This document shows, piece after piece, positions 35,059 to 44,052 of a DNA stretch of 64,000 bases. The notes under the pieces are model-generated. The model was not told the origin of the DNA, ran no database searches, and saw nothing but the letters and a program-made list of their open reading frames with translations. The stretch is taken from the NCBI GenBank assembly GCA_963757115.1, contig CAVWQV010000006.1, forward strand, positions 744,001 through 808,000, written 5' to 3'. The position numbers and the translations under genes were made by a program. This DNA comes from CAVWQV01 sp963757115 (GTDB lineage: Bacteria; Pseudomonadota; Alphaproteobacteria; Acetobacterales; Acetobacteraceae). The stretch's first letter is position 1. Each line of letters starts with the position of its first letter.

Positions 35059-36126
35059 ATGTCCGCGCAACCCGGGTCAGTGGTCGATTGCGACGTGCAC
35101 CCGCGGGTGCCGGGCTGCACGCGCTGTTGCCGTACATGGACGATCTTTGGCGCGACACCGTGGCGCGCCGCGGGTCGAGGAATTCGCTCGATCAGCTATC
35201 CGAGCAACGCGCCACTCACCGCGCGGGCCGACTGGCGCGGGCGGACGGGCACGGAGCGAGCGATGCGCGCGGCTCTGCGCGCGATGCGCTCGATGCGTTC
35301 GGCACCGGATCGCCATCTGCAACTGCCTCTACGGCGTGCCGGTGCTGTTCAGCGAGGATCATGGCGGCGCGGTTTGGCGCGCGCGATCAACGACTGGATC
35401 GCCCGGGAATGGCTCGACCGCGACAGCGGCTGCGCGCCTCCATCGTGGTGCCGGCTGCAAAGTCCCGCAGCTCGTCGGCCGCGGAGATCGAGCGCTGCGC
35501 GGCCGACCGCGCTTCGTGCAGGTGCTGCTGCTGGGCTGGGCGATCGCCGCTCGGGCAATCGCGCCTACTGGCCGATCTACGAGGCGGCGGAGCGGCACGG
35601 CCTGCCGGTCGGCGTCCATGCCGGCAGCAGCTATCGCCATCCGGTCACGCCGATGGGGTGGCCGTCCTATCACACCGAGGATTACATCAACCAGGCGCAG
35701 GCCTTCGCAGTCGCAGCTCACCAGCCTCGTGTGACCGAGGGCGTGTTCGCCGCGCTTCCCGGCGCTGACCATCGTGCTCATCGAATCCGGGGTGGACCTG
35801 GCTGCCCGCCCATTCTCTGGCGCCTCGACCAAGTTCTGGCGCGGCTTGCGGACGGAGGTGCCCTGGGTGGACCGGCCGCCGAGCGCGATCGTGCGCGACC
35901 ACTGCGCCTCACACTCCAGCCGATTGACGCCCCGCCCGGCGCTGGAGCGCTCGCGCGGCTGCTCGAGCATCTGGGTTCGGACGAGATGTTGCTGTTCTCG
36001 ACCGACTACCCGCACTGGCAGTTCGAGGGTGACCGGGCTTTGCCGAACGGGTTGCCGGCCGGGCTGGCGCGGAAGATGATGGTGGATAATCCACGCGCCA
36101 CGTGCGGGCGTTTGGCGCAAGGGTGA
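35059..36126 (+). pseudogene. Amidohydrolase family protein, many frameshifts
   Basis: A TIM-barrel amidohydrolase of the ACMSD/amidohydrolase-2 type, full length (about 356 codons) but broken by roughly ten single-base shifts. Conserved pieces appear in turn in different frames: VDCDVHPRVPG, LHALLPYMDDLWRDTVARRG, IAICNCLYGVPVLFSED, AYWPIYEAAERHGLPVGVHAG, PMGWPSYHTEDYINQAQAF, STKFWRGLRTEVPWVDRPP and GSDEMLLFSTDYPHWQFEGD. The metal ligands expected for the family (DxH, the H of GVHAG, and the D of STDYPHW) are all visible. Early shifts near 35113 look like missing bases. It pairs with the paralogue that follows. Whether it is truly inactive is open. Confidence 0.72.
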
Positions 36127-36142
36127 AGGACGGAGGCTGTCC

Positions 36143-37245
36143 ATGAACGTCGACGTGCCGGACGCACCGGCGTCGCACCGCTCAACCAATCGAGCTCGCC
36201 ATCGCCGATTGCGACATCCATCCCCGTTGGCGGGGATACAAGGACATGTATCCGTGGCTCGCCAAGCGCTGGCAGGAGCACCTCGAAACCTTCGGCGCGC
36301 TGCACGCGCTAGGCATGGAGAAGGGGCCGGCCTATCCCAAGGGGCAGCCAATGCGGCGCGCCGGGACGCCTGTCCGCCGGGCGGCCGGCCCGGGCAGCGA
36401 CCTCGACTTCATGCGCGGGCAGCATCTCGACCCTAACAACGTGCAGCTCGGCATCCTCAACCCGCTGCGCCGAGCGGGCAGGGGTTCCAGAACCTCGATC
36501 TCGGGGCCGGCGTTCTGCCGCGCGGTCAACGAATGGCAGGTGGCCCTTTGGACGTCGCGCGAGCCGCGCCTCAAGGCCTCGGTCGTCGTGCCATACGAGG
36601 AGCCGCGTGCTCCGCGGGCGAGATCGAGCACTGGGCCGGGCATCCCGACTTCGCCCAGGTGCTGGTGCTGAGCCGTGCCGCCGAGCCGTTGGGCCAGCGC
36701 CGCTACTGGCCCATCTACGAAGCGGCCGCGGCGGCGGACCTGGCGGTTGGAGTGCACGCCTTCGGCTACGGCGGCAACCCCTCACCTCCGGCGGCTGGCC
36801 GAGCTACTACATCGAGGAGATGGTTGGACACGCGCAGTGTCAGCAGGCGGATCTGACCAGCCTGGTGCTGGAAGGCGTGTTCGAGCGGCTACCCGCGTTG
36901 CGCATGGTGATGGTGGAAGCCGGGTTCGCCTGGGCGCCTTCACTGGCCTGGCGGCTCGATCAGCACTGGGCGAAGCTCCGGGCAGAGGTGCCGCATGTGA
37001 CGCGACCGCCATCCGAGTACATCCGCAGCCAGGTGTGGTTCACCACGCAGCCGGTTGAAGAGCCGGAGCCGCGCAATCGGCTGCTCGATACGATCGATTG
37101 GATCGGCTGGGACCGGCTGCTGTTCGCGACGGATTATCCGCATTGGGACTTCGACGACCCCGCAACCGCGTTGCCGCTCCGCCTCACGGAGGAGCAACGG
37201 CGCCAGGTGTTCGCCGACAATGCGCGCGCCGTGTACCGGGGCTGA
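36143..37245 (+). pseudogene. Second amidohydrolase family protein, several frameshifts
   Basis: A paralogue of the preceding amidohydrolase, about 367 codons, with several single-base shifts before 36800 and a clean frame after. Pieces: IADCDIHPRWRGYKDMYPWLAKRWQEHLETFGAL, GSDLDFMRGQHLDPNNVQLGILNPL, WPIYEAAAAADLAVGVHAFGYGG, GGWPSYYIEEMVGHAQCQQAD, LVLEGVFERLPALRMVMVEAGFAW and RLLFATDYPHWDFDDP (longer blocks are read in parts). DIH, the H of VGVHAF, and TDYPHWD supply the expected metal and catalytic residues. It starts at ATG 36143, 16 bases after the first amidohydrolase, so with the Rieske gene it forms a catabolic unit of unknown substrate. Confidence 0.72.
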
Positions 37246-37373
37246 ACGCCTGACGCGATGTGAGTCGGCCGCTTGCTCCGTGACTTGCCGAGTTTGCAGG
37301 GCGGCCCTCACCTGCGTAGCGGGAGTTCCGTCGTAGCTGACCTGGCTACCGAAATGACAGGAGCCAGCGCGAG

Positions 37374-38243
37374 ATGAGCCGGGTCGCCTATGTGAACGGC
37401 CGCTACATCCCGCAGCGCCACGCGTCGGTAAATGTCGAGGACCGCGGTTATCAGTTCGCGGACGGCGTCTACGAGGTCGTGCTCGTCAACGGCGGCCGCT
37501 TTATCGACGCCGAGCGCCACCTGGCACGGCTTGACCGCTCGCTTCGTGAGCTGCGCCTCCCGCGGCCGATGGGCGAAGCAGCCCTGGTGCGCGTCCTGCA
37601 AGAGGTCACAACGCGCAACCGAGTGCGCGACGGGCTCGTCTACGTCCAGATCACGCGCGGGGTCGCCCGCCGCGACCACCCGTTTCCGAAGCAGCCGACG
37701 AAGCCCGCGGTGGTCGTCACCTCGCGCCGGCTCCCGCCGTTTCCCGCCGACCCCGCTTCGTGGGCGACCGCTGCCATCACCGCTCCTGACCAGCGCTGGG
37801 GACGGTGCGACATCAAATCGGTCGGGCTGTTGCCAAACGTACTAGCCCGTCAGGCTGCGCGCGAGCGGGGGGCCTACGAGGCGATCCTGGTCGATGCGGA
37901 CGGGATGGTCACCGAGGGGGCCGCTACCACCGTGTGGATCGTCGACCGCGACGGGGTTCTGCGCACGCGCCACCTTGACCAGATCATTCTGCCGGGCTGC
38001 ACGCGGGGCGCGGTCATGGCGCTTATGGAAGCGGCGGCGATCCGGTTCGAGGAACGCGGCTTCAGCGCCGACGAACTACGTCATGCCCAGGAAGTTTTTC
38101 TGACCAGCGCGACCAGCTACGTCCGTCCCGTGGTGCGGCTGGACGGCGTGCCGGTGGCCGACGGTGCCGTCGGACCGGTCTCGCGCGATTTGTTCGCGCG
38201 CTTCGCGCGGCACGTCCAGGGCTGCGGGCGGAACGCCCCGTAG
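37374..38243 (+). CDS. dat: D-amino acid aminotransferase (class IV PLP enzyme)
   Basis: A cytoplasmic PLP aminotransferase of 289 residues, interconverting D-alanine and D-glutamate via 2-oxo acids. AYVNGRYIPQRHASVNVEDRG and FADGVYEVVLVNGG are the standard N-terminal blocks. The Schiff-base lysine is Lys148 in DIKSVGLLPNVLA, followed by AILVDADGMVTEGAATTVWIV and the cofactor-binding LPGCTRGAV. These features favour D-amino-acid over branched-chain transaminase. The frame is intact, in contrast to the amidohydrolases just upstream. The HAD gene starts six bases downstream, probably in the same operon. Confidence 0.88.
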   Translation: MSRVAYVNGRYIPQRHASVNVEDRGYQFADGVYEVVLVNGGRFIDAERHLARLDRSLRELRLPRPMGEAALVRVLQEVTTRNRVRDGLVYVQITRGVARRDHPFPKQPTKPAVVVTSRRLPPFPADPASWATAAITAPDQRWGRCDIKSVGLLPNVLARQAARERGAYEAILVDADGMVTEGAATTVWIVDRDGVLRTRHLDQIILPGCTRGAVMALMEAAAIRFEERGFSADELRHAQEVFLTSATSYVRPVVRLDGVPVADGAVGPVSRDLFARFARHVQGCGRNAP

Positions 38244-38249
38244 CCTCGC

Positions 38250-38892
38250 ATGGAGCGCCCCTCGTTGTTGCTGTGGGACTGGGACAACACCCTAGTGGAT
38301 GGCTGGGTGGGGATCACCGCGGCGATGAACGCAGCCTTTGCCGCATTCGCGCTGCCGCGCTGGACGGTGGACGACACCCGACGGCGCGCCCGCGTTTCGG
38401 TCAAGGAAGCCTTCCCTGCACTATTCGGCAGTGAGTGGCGGCGAGCGCGGGAGATCTTCTATTCGACGTTCTCGGAGGATCACCTCGATCACGTGACGCC
38501 GATGCCAGGTGCTGCGGACGCGCTGGCGGCCGGGGCGGCGTGGCCGCAGGGCGTCGTCTCCAACAAACGCGGTGACTTTCCTTCGCGCCGAGGTGGCGCA
38601 TCTCGGTTGGGGAGCACGGTTTGCCGCCGTCGTCGGGGCAGGGGACGCCCACGCAGACAAGCCGGACCCGGCCTCGATCTTGCTTGCCTTGGCGCGGATG
38701 AACGTGCCGGCGGAGCGAGGCGTATGGTATTTGGGCGACACGGAGAGCGACATGGCCGCCGCGCGAGCGGCGGGGGTCACCGCAGTGCTGGTAGGCGACG
38801 CGTCGCATGACGGCGGGGTTGAGCGGGCGCGACCCGATCTCCATTTCCGGGACACGCGGATGCTCGCGACACGGCTTCGTGCGCTTGCCTAG
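38250..38892 (+). CDS. HAD family hydrolase, phosphoglycolate-phosphatase-like (one frameshift)
   Basis: A HAD phosphatase of about 213 residues once repaired. Motif I is DWDNTLVDG (Asp10, Asp12), motif II is VVSNKRGD, motif III includes the Lys of HADKPDPASILLAL, and motif IV is YLGDTESDMAAARAAG. The frame shifts by one in the TTT at 38577-38579; the remainder from FLRAEVAHLGWG lies in the next frame and ends at 38892. The span of 643 nt is 214 codons plus one base, so a one-base insertion is the simplest explanation. It lies between the transaminase and hfq. Confidence 0.78.
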
Positions 38893-38988
38893 GCGAGTAC
38901 GAATGCCACAATGTGCATGGGCCGGTTTACGCGCCACGAAGGCTGGCAACAACAACACAACAAATTCCACGCAAGAAGGATAAGAACC

Positions 38989-39300
38989 GTGGCCACTGAG
39001 AAAGCACAGAATGTCCAGGACGTGTTCCTGAACCATGTGCGCAAGAACAAGACGCCCGTCACAGTGTTCCTTGTGAACGGCGTCAAACTCCAGGGCATCA
39101 TCACCTGGTTTGATAATTTCTCCGTGCTGTTGCGGCGGGACGGTCACACGCAACTCGTCTACAAGCACGCGATCAGCACCGTCATGCCGGGAGCGCCGAT
39201 CCAGTTGTTCGACACATCGAATGCGGTGGGCGCTGTCGCCGCGCGGGGGGAGAGCACCTTGGCGTCCGTGCGCGAGCCGGCAACTGCTGACAATGATTGA
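38989..39300 (+). CDS. hfq: RNA chaperone Hfq
   Basis: Hexameric Sm-like RNA-binding protein that pairs small RNAs with mRNAs. Of 103 residues, 8-75 form the Sm fold: NVQDVFLNHVRKNKTPVTVF, VNGVKLQGIITWFDNFSVLL, and Sm2 with YKHAISTVMPG carrying the conserved KH. The acidic/polar tail is typical of alphaproteobacterial Hfq. I take GTG 38989, with AAGGA eight bases before it, as the start; the upstream in-frame ATGs would add 26 non-family residues. hflX overlaps its end by eight bases, the classic hfq-hflX pair. Confidence 0.96.
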   Translation: MATEKAQNVQDVFLNHVRKNKTPVTVFLVNGVKLQGIITWFDNFSVLLRRDGHTQLVYKHAISTVMPGAPIQLFDTSNAVGAVAARGESTLASVREPATADND

Positions 39301-40552
39301 ACCCAATGGCACCGGGCACGTGCTGAACGGCGCCACGCCCGGCGCGGTTCGGGCGGCCGTCATCCTCCCCTGGGAACGGTCAGACCGGCACAATTCGGGC
39401 CGAGCCGGCGAAGCGCGGCTTGCCGAAGCGGTAGGTCTCGCCGCCTCCATCAACTTGGTCGTGGTCCGGTCGGTCATCTTGCCGATCCGCACGCGGCGGC
39501 CCTCGACCTTGTTCGGCGAGGGCCAGGTCGAGCGCGAAGGCGAGGCGCTTGCGGAGGCGCAGGTAACGGTCGTGATCGTGGACGCAACGTTGAGCCCGGT
39601 GCAGCAGCGCAATCTCGAACGAGCCTGGTCCTGCAAGGTCATCGACCGCACCGGGCTGATCCTCGACATTTTCGGCGAGCGGGCGCGGACCCGGGAAGGC
39701 AGCCTGCAGGTCGAGCTGGCGCATCTCGACTACCAGCGCTCGCGCCTGGTGCGGTCGTGGACCCATCTCGAGCGGCAGCGGGGCGGCTTCGGGTTCCTTG
39801 GCGGCCCCGGCGAAACGCAAATCGAGGCGGACCGACGGCTGATCGCCGAGCGCATCATCCGCCTGAAGAAGGATCTCGAGCAGGTCCGGCGTACCCGTGG
39901 CCTGCATCGCTCGGCACGGCGGCGGGTGCCGTTCCCGGTGATCGCGCTGGTCGGCTACACCAACGCGGGGAAATCGACGCTGTTCAATGCCTTGACCGGC
40001 GCCGAAGTTGCTGCCCGGGATCAGCTCTTCGCCACCCTCGATCCGACCATGCGGGGCCTGCGGCTGCCGTCCGGCCGGCGCGCCATCCTGTCCGACACGG
40101 TGGGTTTCATTAGCGAGTTGCCGACCGAGCTTGTGGCGGCGTTCCGCGCCACGCTCGAGGAGGTGGCGGAGGCGGACGTCATCCTGCATGTGCGGGACGC
40201 GGCGCACCCCGATAGCGCGGCGCAGCGGGCCGATGTGCTTGCCGTGCTCGAGGGAATGACCAAGGACGGCACGCTGGACCCGCATTGGCCGGATCGCACC
40301 ATTGAGGTGCTGAACAAGGCGGACCTGCTGGGCGGCATCGCGGCCGTTCCGGCGCGCCCTGGTTCGGTGCCGGTTTCGGCGATCACGGGGGAAGGGCTCG
40401 GAGATCTGCTGGCCGCGATCGACGGACGGATATCGGCCTCGATGGAGGTCGCCGACTACGAGATCCCGCCCGCCGACGGCGCACGCCTCGCTTGGCTTTA
40501 CCAGCACGGCGAAGTCGTCGGACGTCAGGATGCCGACTGGGGATTCACCTGA
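39293..40552 (+). CDS. hflX: Ribosome-associated GTPase HflX
   Basis: A GTPase that splits stalled 70S ribosomes, 419 residues. The N-terminal HflX domain includes GEGQVEREGEALAEAQVTVV and DRTGLILDIFGERARTREG. A coiled segment with LGGPGETQIEADRRLI and RLKKDLEQVRRTRGLHR leads to the G domain: G1 GYTNAGKST at about 220, G2/G3 region ATLDPTMRGL and LSDTVGFISELP, and G4 NKAD. ATG 39293 lies inside the end of hfq (8-nt overlap), so the pair is translationally coupled. The frame is intact. Confidence 0.96.
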   Translation: MIEPNGTGHVLNGATPGAVRAAVILPWERSDRHNSGRAGEARLAEAVGLAASINLVVVRSVILPIRTRRPSTLFGEGQVEREGEALAEAQVTVVIVDATLSPVQQRNLERAWSCKVIDRTGLILDIFGERARTREGSLQVELAHLDYQRSRLVRSWTHLERQRGGFGFLGGPGETQIEADRRLIAERIIRLKKDLEQVRRTRGLHRSARRRVPFPVIALVGYTNAGKSTLFNALTGAEVAARDQLFATLDPTMRGLRLPSGRRAILSDTVGFISELPTELVAAFRATLEEVAEADVILHVRDAAHPDSAAQRADVLAVLEGMTKDGTLDPHWPDRTIEVLNKADLLGGIAAVPARPGSVPVSAITGEGLGDLLAAIDGRISASMEVADYEIPPADGARLAWLYQHGEVVGRQDADWGFT

Positions 40553-40676
40553 CCGTCCGTTTGCTGCCGGCTGATCGGGCGCGCTTCGAACAGCACAGCT
40601 GATCGTCATCGGGCCGCGACGAGGACTGGGCTGTGGCTATGCAGGAGACGCTTGGGGTCTAGGCCGCGAGGGGGTC

Positions 40677-41543
40677 ATGAAGGATCGGCACGTCCTGGAG
40701 AACGGTTATCTGAGCGCAACGATCAAGGCGGACGGCGCCGAGCTGTGCTCCTTGCGCGATGCCGAGGATGAGGAGTTGCTCTGGCAGGCCGAGCCCATCT
40801 GGCCCCGACACGCACCGGTGCTGTTCCCGATCGTCGGACGCCTCAAGGGAGACGCGTTGCGGCACCGAGGCCAGAGTTATCCGATGACCCAGCACGGCTT
40901 CGCACGCGATCGCCGGTTTGCCTGGCTGCAGCGCACCGCCACCACCTGCCGGCTCGCCTTGCATGACGACGGCGAAACGCGGGCGCACTATCCGTTCGCG
41001 TTCCGGCTGGAGATCGCCTACGCGCTGGCCGATGACGCGCTCGAGATCACCTTCACCGTGACCAACACGGGCCGGGAAACCTTGCCCGCCTCCGTGGGGG
41101 CGCACCCCGCGTTCGCTTGGCCTTTGTCGGAAGGGGTGGATAAGGAGGCACATCGGCTCGAGTTCGAGACGCCGGAGCCCGAGCCGATCCGCCGGCTAAA
41201 AGACGGACTTTTGACCGCCGAGCCGCATCCGTCGCCGGTCGACGGTCGCCTGCTGCAACTCGATCCGTCGCTGTTCGCCGCCGACGCCTTGATTTTCCTG
41301 CAACCGGAAAGCCGTTCGCTCCGTTATGCCGCGCCCGGCGCACCCACCATCGAGCTCTCCTGGGAAGGCTTCGGCCAGCTCGGGATCTGGTCGAGGCAAG
41401 GCGGAGACTTCCTGTGCATCGAGCCCTGGCACGGTTTCGCCAGCCCGGAGGATTTCGCAGGTGAGTTTACTGAAAAGCCCGGCCTTATGCTGATCCCGCC
41501 GGGAGACAGGCGCCAGCTGCTGTACCGGATCCGCGTTTGCTAG
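40677..41543 (+). CDS. Aldose 1-epimerase family protein (LacX-like)
   Basis: A beta-sandwich mutarotase-like protein of 288 residues. LFPIVGRLKGDALRHRGQSY and MTQHGFARDRRFAW provide the first conserved His, VGAHPAFAWPL the catalytic His, and LCIEPWHGFASPEDF the catalytic Glu. Family members of this LacX-like branch interconvert alpha and beta anomers of hexoses or hexose-6-phosphates. The start ATG 40677 follows GCGAGGGGG. Its stop TAG overlaps the stop of the convergent mazG gene in the palindrome CTAG. Confidence 0.85.
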   Translation: MKDRHVLENGYLSATIKADGAELCSLRDAEDEELLWQAEPIWPRHAPVLFPIVGRLKGDALRHRGQSYPMTQHGFARDRRFAWLQRTATTCRLALHDDGETRAHYPFAFRLEIAYALADDALEITFTVTNTGRETLPASVGAHPAFAWPLSEGVDKEAHRLEFETPEPEPIRRLKDGLLTAEPHPSPVDGRLLQLDPSLFAADALIFLQPESRSLRYAAPGAPTIELSWEGFGQLGIWSRQGGDFLCIEPWHGFASPEDFAGEFTEKPGLMLIPPGDRRQLLYRIRVC

Positions 41544-42352
41544 CCGGGCGGCGCGCGTGAGGGTTCGTCAGCTTTCACGGCGCGCCACTCCTGCTCCATC
41601 TCATCGAGCGTGGCATCGGCGGGCGCCTTCCCTCGAGACGCCAGCCGGCGCTCCACGGCCTCGAAGCGACGAGCGAACTTCTCGTTGGCACCCCGCAGAC
41701 AGGTCTCTGGATCGAGACCAAGCTTGCGGGCAAGATTGGCACCGACGAACAGAAGGTCGCCAAGCTCGTCGGCCAATCTCGCCGGATCGGCTCCCGGCAG
41801 TTCGGCGCGCAGCTCATCGAGCTCTTCGTCGAGCTTCTCCAGCACAGCAGGAGCATCCGGCCAATCGAACCCCACCCGCGCGGCGCGCGCGGTGAGCTTG
41901 AGGGCGCGCGAGAGGGCAGGGAGAGCTACCGGGATTCCGGCAAGCGTGCCCTGCTCCGCTCGCCGCGCACGTTCGACCTCTTTCTGCGCCTCCCAAGCAT
42001 GCGACTGCGCGGCGGCGTCGCGCATGACGGCCTCGCCGAAAACGTGAGGATGGCGCTTGATCATCTTGTTGCTGATGTTCCGTGCGACGTCAGCGAACGA
42101 CCAAAGTCCGGCCTCCGCCGCAAGCTGCGCGTGGTAGACGACCTGAAACAACAGATCGCCGAGTTCGTCGGAGAGGGCGGGGAAATCCTGCCGCGCAATC
42201 GCGTCGGCGACCTCGTAGGCTTCCTCGATCGTGTAGGGGGCGATTGTCGTGAAACTCTGTGCGTTGTCCCACGGGCAGCCCGCCTCTGGGTCACGAAGGG
42301 CGGCCATGACGCCCAACAGCCTTCGGAGCTCCGCTTCAGGAGAATCAGTCAT
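41540..42352 (-). CDS. mazG: Nucleoside triphosphate pyrophosphohydrolase MazG
   Basis: A house-cleaning enzyme of 270 residues converting NTPs to NMPs and PPi. Two MazG domains are present: the N-terminal one has CPWDNAQSFTTIAPYTIEEAYEVADAI and DELGDLLFQVVYHAQLA, with the metal-binding E-x-x-E-x12-E-x-x-D pattern. The second has LDEELDELRAEL and DELGDLLFVGANLARKLG. KRHPHVFGE links them. The length and double-domain layout equal E. coli MazG. It is convergent with the aldose epimerase gene and divergent from the FMN reductase gene. Confidence 0.93.
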   Translation of the reverse strand: MTDSPEAELRRLLGVMAALRDPEAGCPWDNAQSFTTIAPYTIEEAYEVADAIARQDFPALSDELGDLLFQVVYHAQLAAEAGLWSFADVARNISNKMIKRHPHVFGEAVMRDAAAQSHAWEAQKEVERARRAEQGTLAGIPVALPALSRALKLTARAARVGFDWPDAPAVLEKLDEELDELRAELPGADPARLADELGDLLFVGANLARKLGLDPETCLRGANEKFARRFEAVERRLASRGKAPADATLDEMEQEWRAVKADEPSRAPPG

Positions 42353-42393
42353 GACCGGGGCTTACCGCCGCACGCTTCCACCCGGCAAGACGC

Positions 42394-42885
42394 ATGCGCA
42401 CACTCCTGATCGTATTCCACTCGGCAACTGGGGGGACGCGGCAGCTGGCTGAGGCGGCGGCGGCCGGGGCGCAGCGCGAGACGGAGGTCCGAACGCGGTG
42501 GCTCCATGCGAGCAAGGCGGAGCCGCAGGACGTGCTCGACGCGGACGGCTATGTTTTCGCCACACCCGAAAACCTGGCGGCGATGGCGGGCGTGATGAAG
42601 GACTTTTTTGACCGCACCTATTACGCCGCCCTCGATCGTATCAACGGGCGGCCCTACGCGACCTTGGTGTGCGCCGGCAGCGACGGTCATAACGCCGCGC
42701 GGCAGATTGCCCGCATCGCGACAGGGTGGCGTTTGAGGGCGGTCGCGGAGCCGCTGATCGTGTGCACCCACGCGCAGACGCCGGAAGCGATCAGCGCGCA
42801 AAAGTTCATCGGTTCGCGCGAACTCCGACAATGCGAAGAGCTCGGCAACGCGTTGGCGTCCGGTCTGGCCGCAGGCATATTCTAA
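42394..42885 (+). CDS. Flavodoxin-like NAD(P)H-dependent FMN reductase family protein
   Basis: A 163-residue flavodoxin-fold protein. LLIVFHSATGGTRQLAEAAAAGA supplies the FMN phosphate-binding loop (SATGGT). DGYVFATPENLAAMAGVMKDFFDR is the second FMN loop of the WrbA/NADPH-dependent FMN reductase group, and YATLVCAGSDGHNAARQI the third. It probably transfers electrons or reduces flavin or quinone. It starts at ATG 42394, 41 bases from the divergent mazG start, so the two likely share a promoter region. Confidence 0.82.
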   Translation: MRTLLIVFHSATGGTRQLAEAAAAGAQRETEVRTRWLHASKAEPQDVLDADGYVFATPENLAAMAGVMKDFFDRTYYAALDRINGRPYATLVCAGSDGHNAARQIARIATGWRLRAVAEPLIVCTHAQTPEAISAQKFIGSRELRQCEELGNALASGLAAGIF

Positions 42886-42991
42886 GGCCGCATAAGGAAT
42901 ATTATGGAAAGTACGGGCTTCGCTCAGTTGCCTGCGCTTTGCTCCGCGCAGGAAGTTCCGTAGTTTAGCGTTTCCGGTCGGGGACCCGCCT

Positions 42992-43243
42992 ATGCGGCCA
43001 GCGCTCGTCGTGATTTTGAGTGGGACGTTGACCTTCGGTGTTCCGCTGGCGTTTGCAATCTACGAGCTGTTTTCGTCCCGCCGGCCACCACCGCCCACGC
43101 GCGACGGTAACGCCCAACGCCCGGCCGGTCTGCCGCCCACCGCGTCCCCGGGCGGTAGCGCGCGTCAGTTGCCAGCCTGCCTGATCCCGACACCGCAACC
43201 GGCCTTGCGATCCGTCCGGGACCGAGAACTCGAGCGGGTCTAG
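42992..43243 (+). CDS. Small protein with N-terminal membrane helix
   Basis: An 83-residue predicted protein: a membrane helix (LVVILSGTLTFGVPLAFAIYELF) then a Pro/Arg-rich cytoplasmic tail. No family is recognised. Support comes from GGGGA seven bases before ATG 42992 and from its stop, which overlaps the convergent MBL gene in CTAG exactly as the aldose-epimerase/mazG pair does 1.7 kb upstream. The function is unknown. Confidence 0.55.
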   Translation: MRPALVVILSGTLTFGVPLAFAIYELFSSRRPPPPTRDGNAQRPAGLPPTASPGGSARQLPACLIPTPQPALRSVRDRELERV

Positions 43244-44049
43244 CAGGAAGCGGTGGCCTGATCCGCTAACTCGAGCGTCATTCCATCATGGGCCGGCTCC
43301 ACCCCGGCCGGGAGATTGGCCCGCAACCACGCCCAGTCGAGGTCGGTCCCCATATGCGTCAGCACCGTGCGGCGTGCGCCGACCCGCTCGGCCCAGCCGA
43401 GCACACGCCCAAGATGCGCGTGCGTGCTGTGCGGCGCGCGCTGAAAGCAACCCACCAGCCAGGTGTCGATGCCTTCGAGCGCAGCGAAGGCAGCTTCGTC
43501 GAGGGTCACGACATCGGTCGAGTAGCCGAACGGCCCGATGCGCAAGCCGAGCGATCGCACGAAACCATGGTCCTGGCTGAACAGCCGAACCTGGAGACCC
43601 GCGACAGCCACCGTGTCGCCGGGATCGACGGGGCGACGCAGCAGCACCGGGCGGAAGAAGCCAGGAGGCTCCCAGGGACGGAACGCATACTCGAAGCGGT
43701 GCGCGATCTCGTTCAGGGTCGCGTCCGTCCCGAACACTTCCAGTGGCCGATCGACGAGGCGGTTGAGCACGCGCACGTCATCGAGGCCGGTGATGTGGTC
43801 GGCGTGCGCATGGGTGAACAGAATCGCGTCGACGGACGGGACGCGACAGGCAAGCAATTGCGTCCGCATATCGGGCGACGTGTCGACCAGCAATCGCTCG
43901 CCTGACGTCGCCTCGACGACAATGCTCGCCCGGGTGCGGCGGTTGCGCACCTCGGACCGGTCACACTGGCCCCAATCTCCCGCGCCATCCAGTCCGCCGA
44001 TTGCCGGGACGCCGGTTGAGCCGCCGCAGCCGAGCACCGTCACTCGCAT
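43240..44049 (-). CDS. MBL-fold metallo-hydrolase (PhnP-like)
   Basis: A metallo-beta-lactamase-fold phosphodiesterase-like enzyme of 269 residues. RVTVLGCGGSTGVPAIGG is the PhnP-like N-terminus, THAHADHITGLDD (residues 79-91) is the metal-binding HxHxDH motif, and further ligands lie in SQDHGF and LTHMGTDLDW. PhnP hydrolyses cyclic ribose phosphates; here the position after metG and tatD is a standard alphaproteobacterial neighbourhood of unknown metabolic meaning. ATG 44049 lies three bases after the tatD stop. Confidence 0.88.
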   Translation of the reverse strand: MRVTVLGCGGSTGVPAIGGLDGAGDWGQCDRSEVRNRRTRASIVVEATSGERLLVDTSPDMRTQLLACRVPSVDAILFTHAHADHITGLDDVRVLNRLVDRPLEVFGTDATLNEIAHRFEYAFRPWEPPGFFRPVLLRRPVDPGDTVAVAGLQVRLFSQDHGFVRSLGLRIGPFGYSTDVVTLDEAAFAALEGIDTWLVGCFQRAPHSTHAHLGRVLGWAERVGARRTVLTHMGTDLDWAWLRANLPAGVEPAHDGMTLELADQATASC

Positions 44050-44052
44050 CCT

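Noticed and set aside
34732..36126. A true Rieske-amidohydrolase fusion protein of 464 residues
   Set aside because: Most of its C-terminal half is out of frame with the conserved amidohydrolase blocks, so the long frame is a product of indels.
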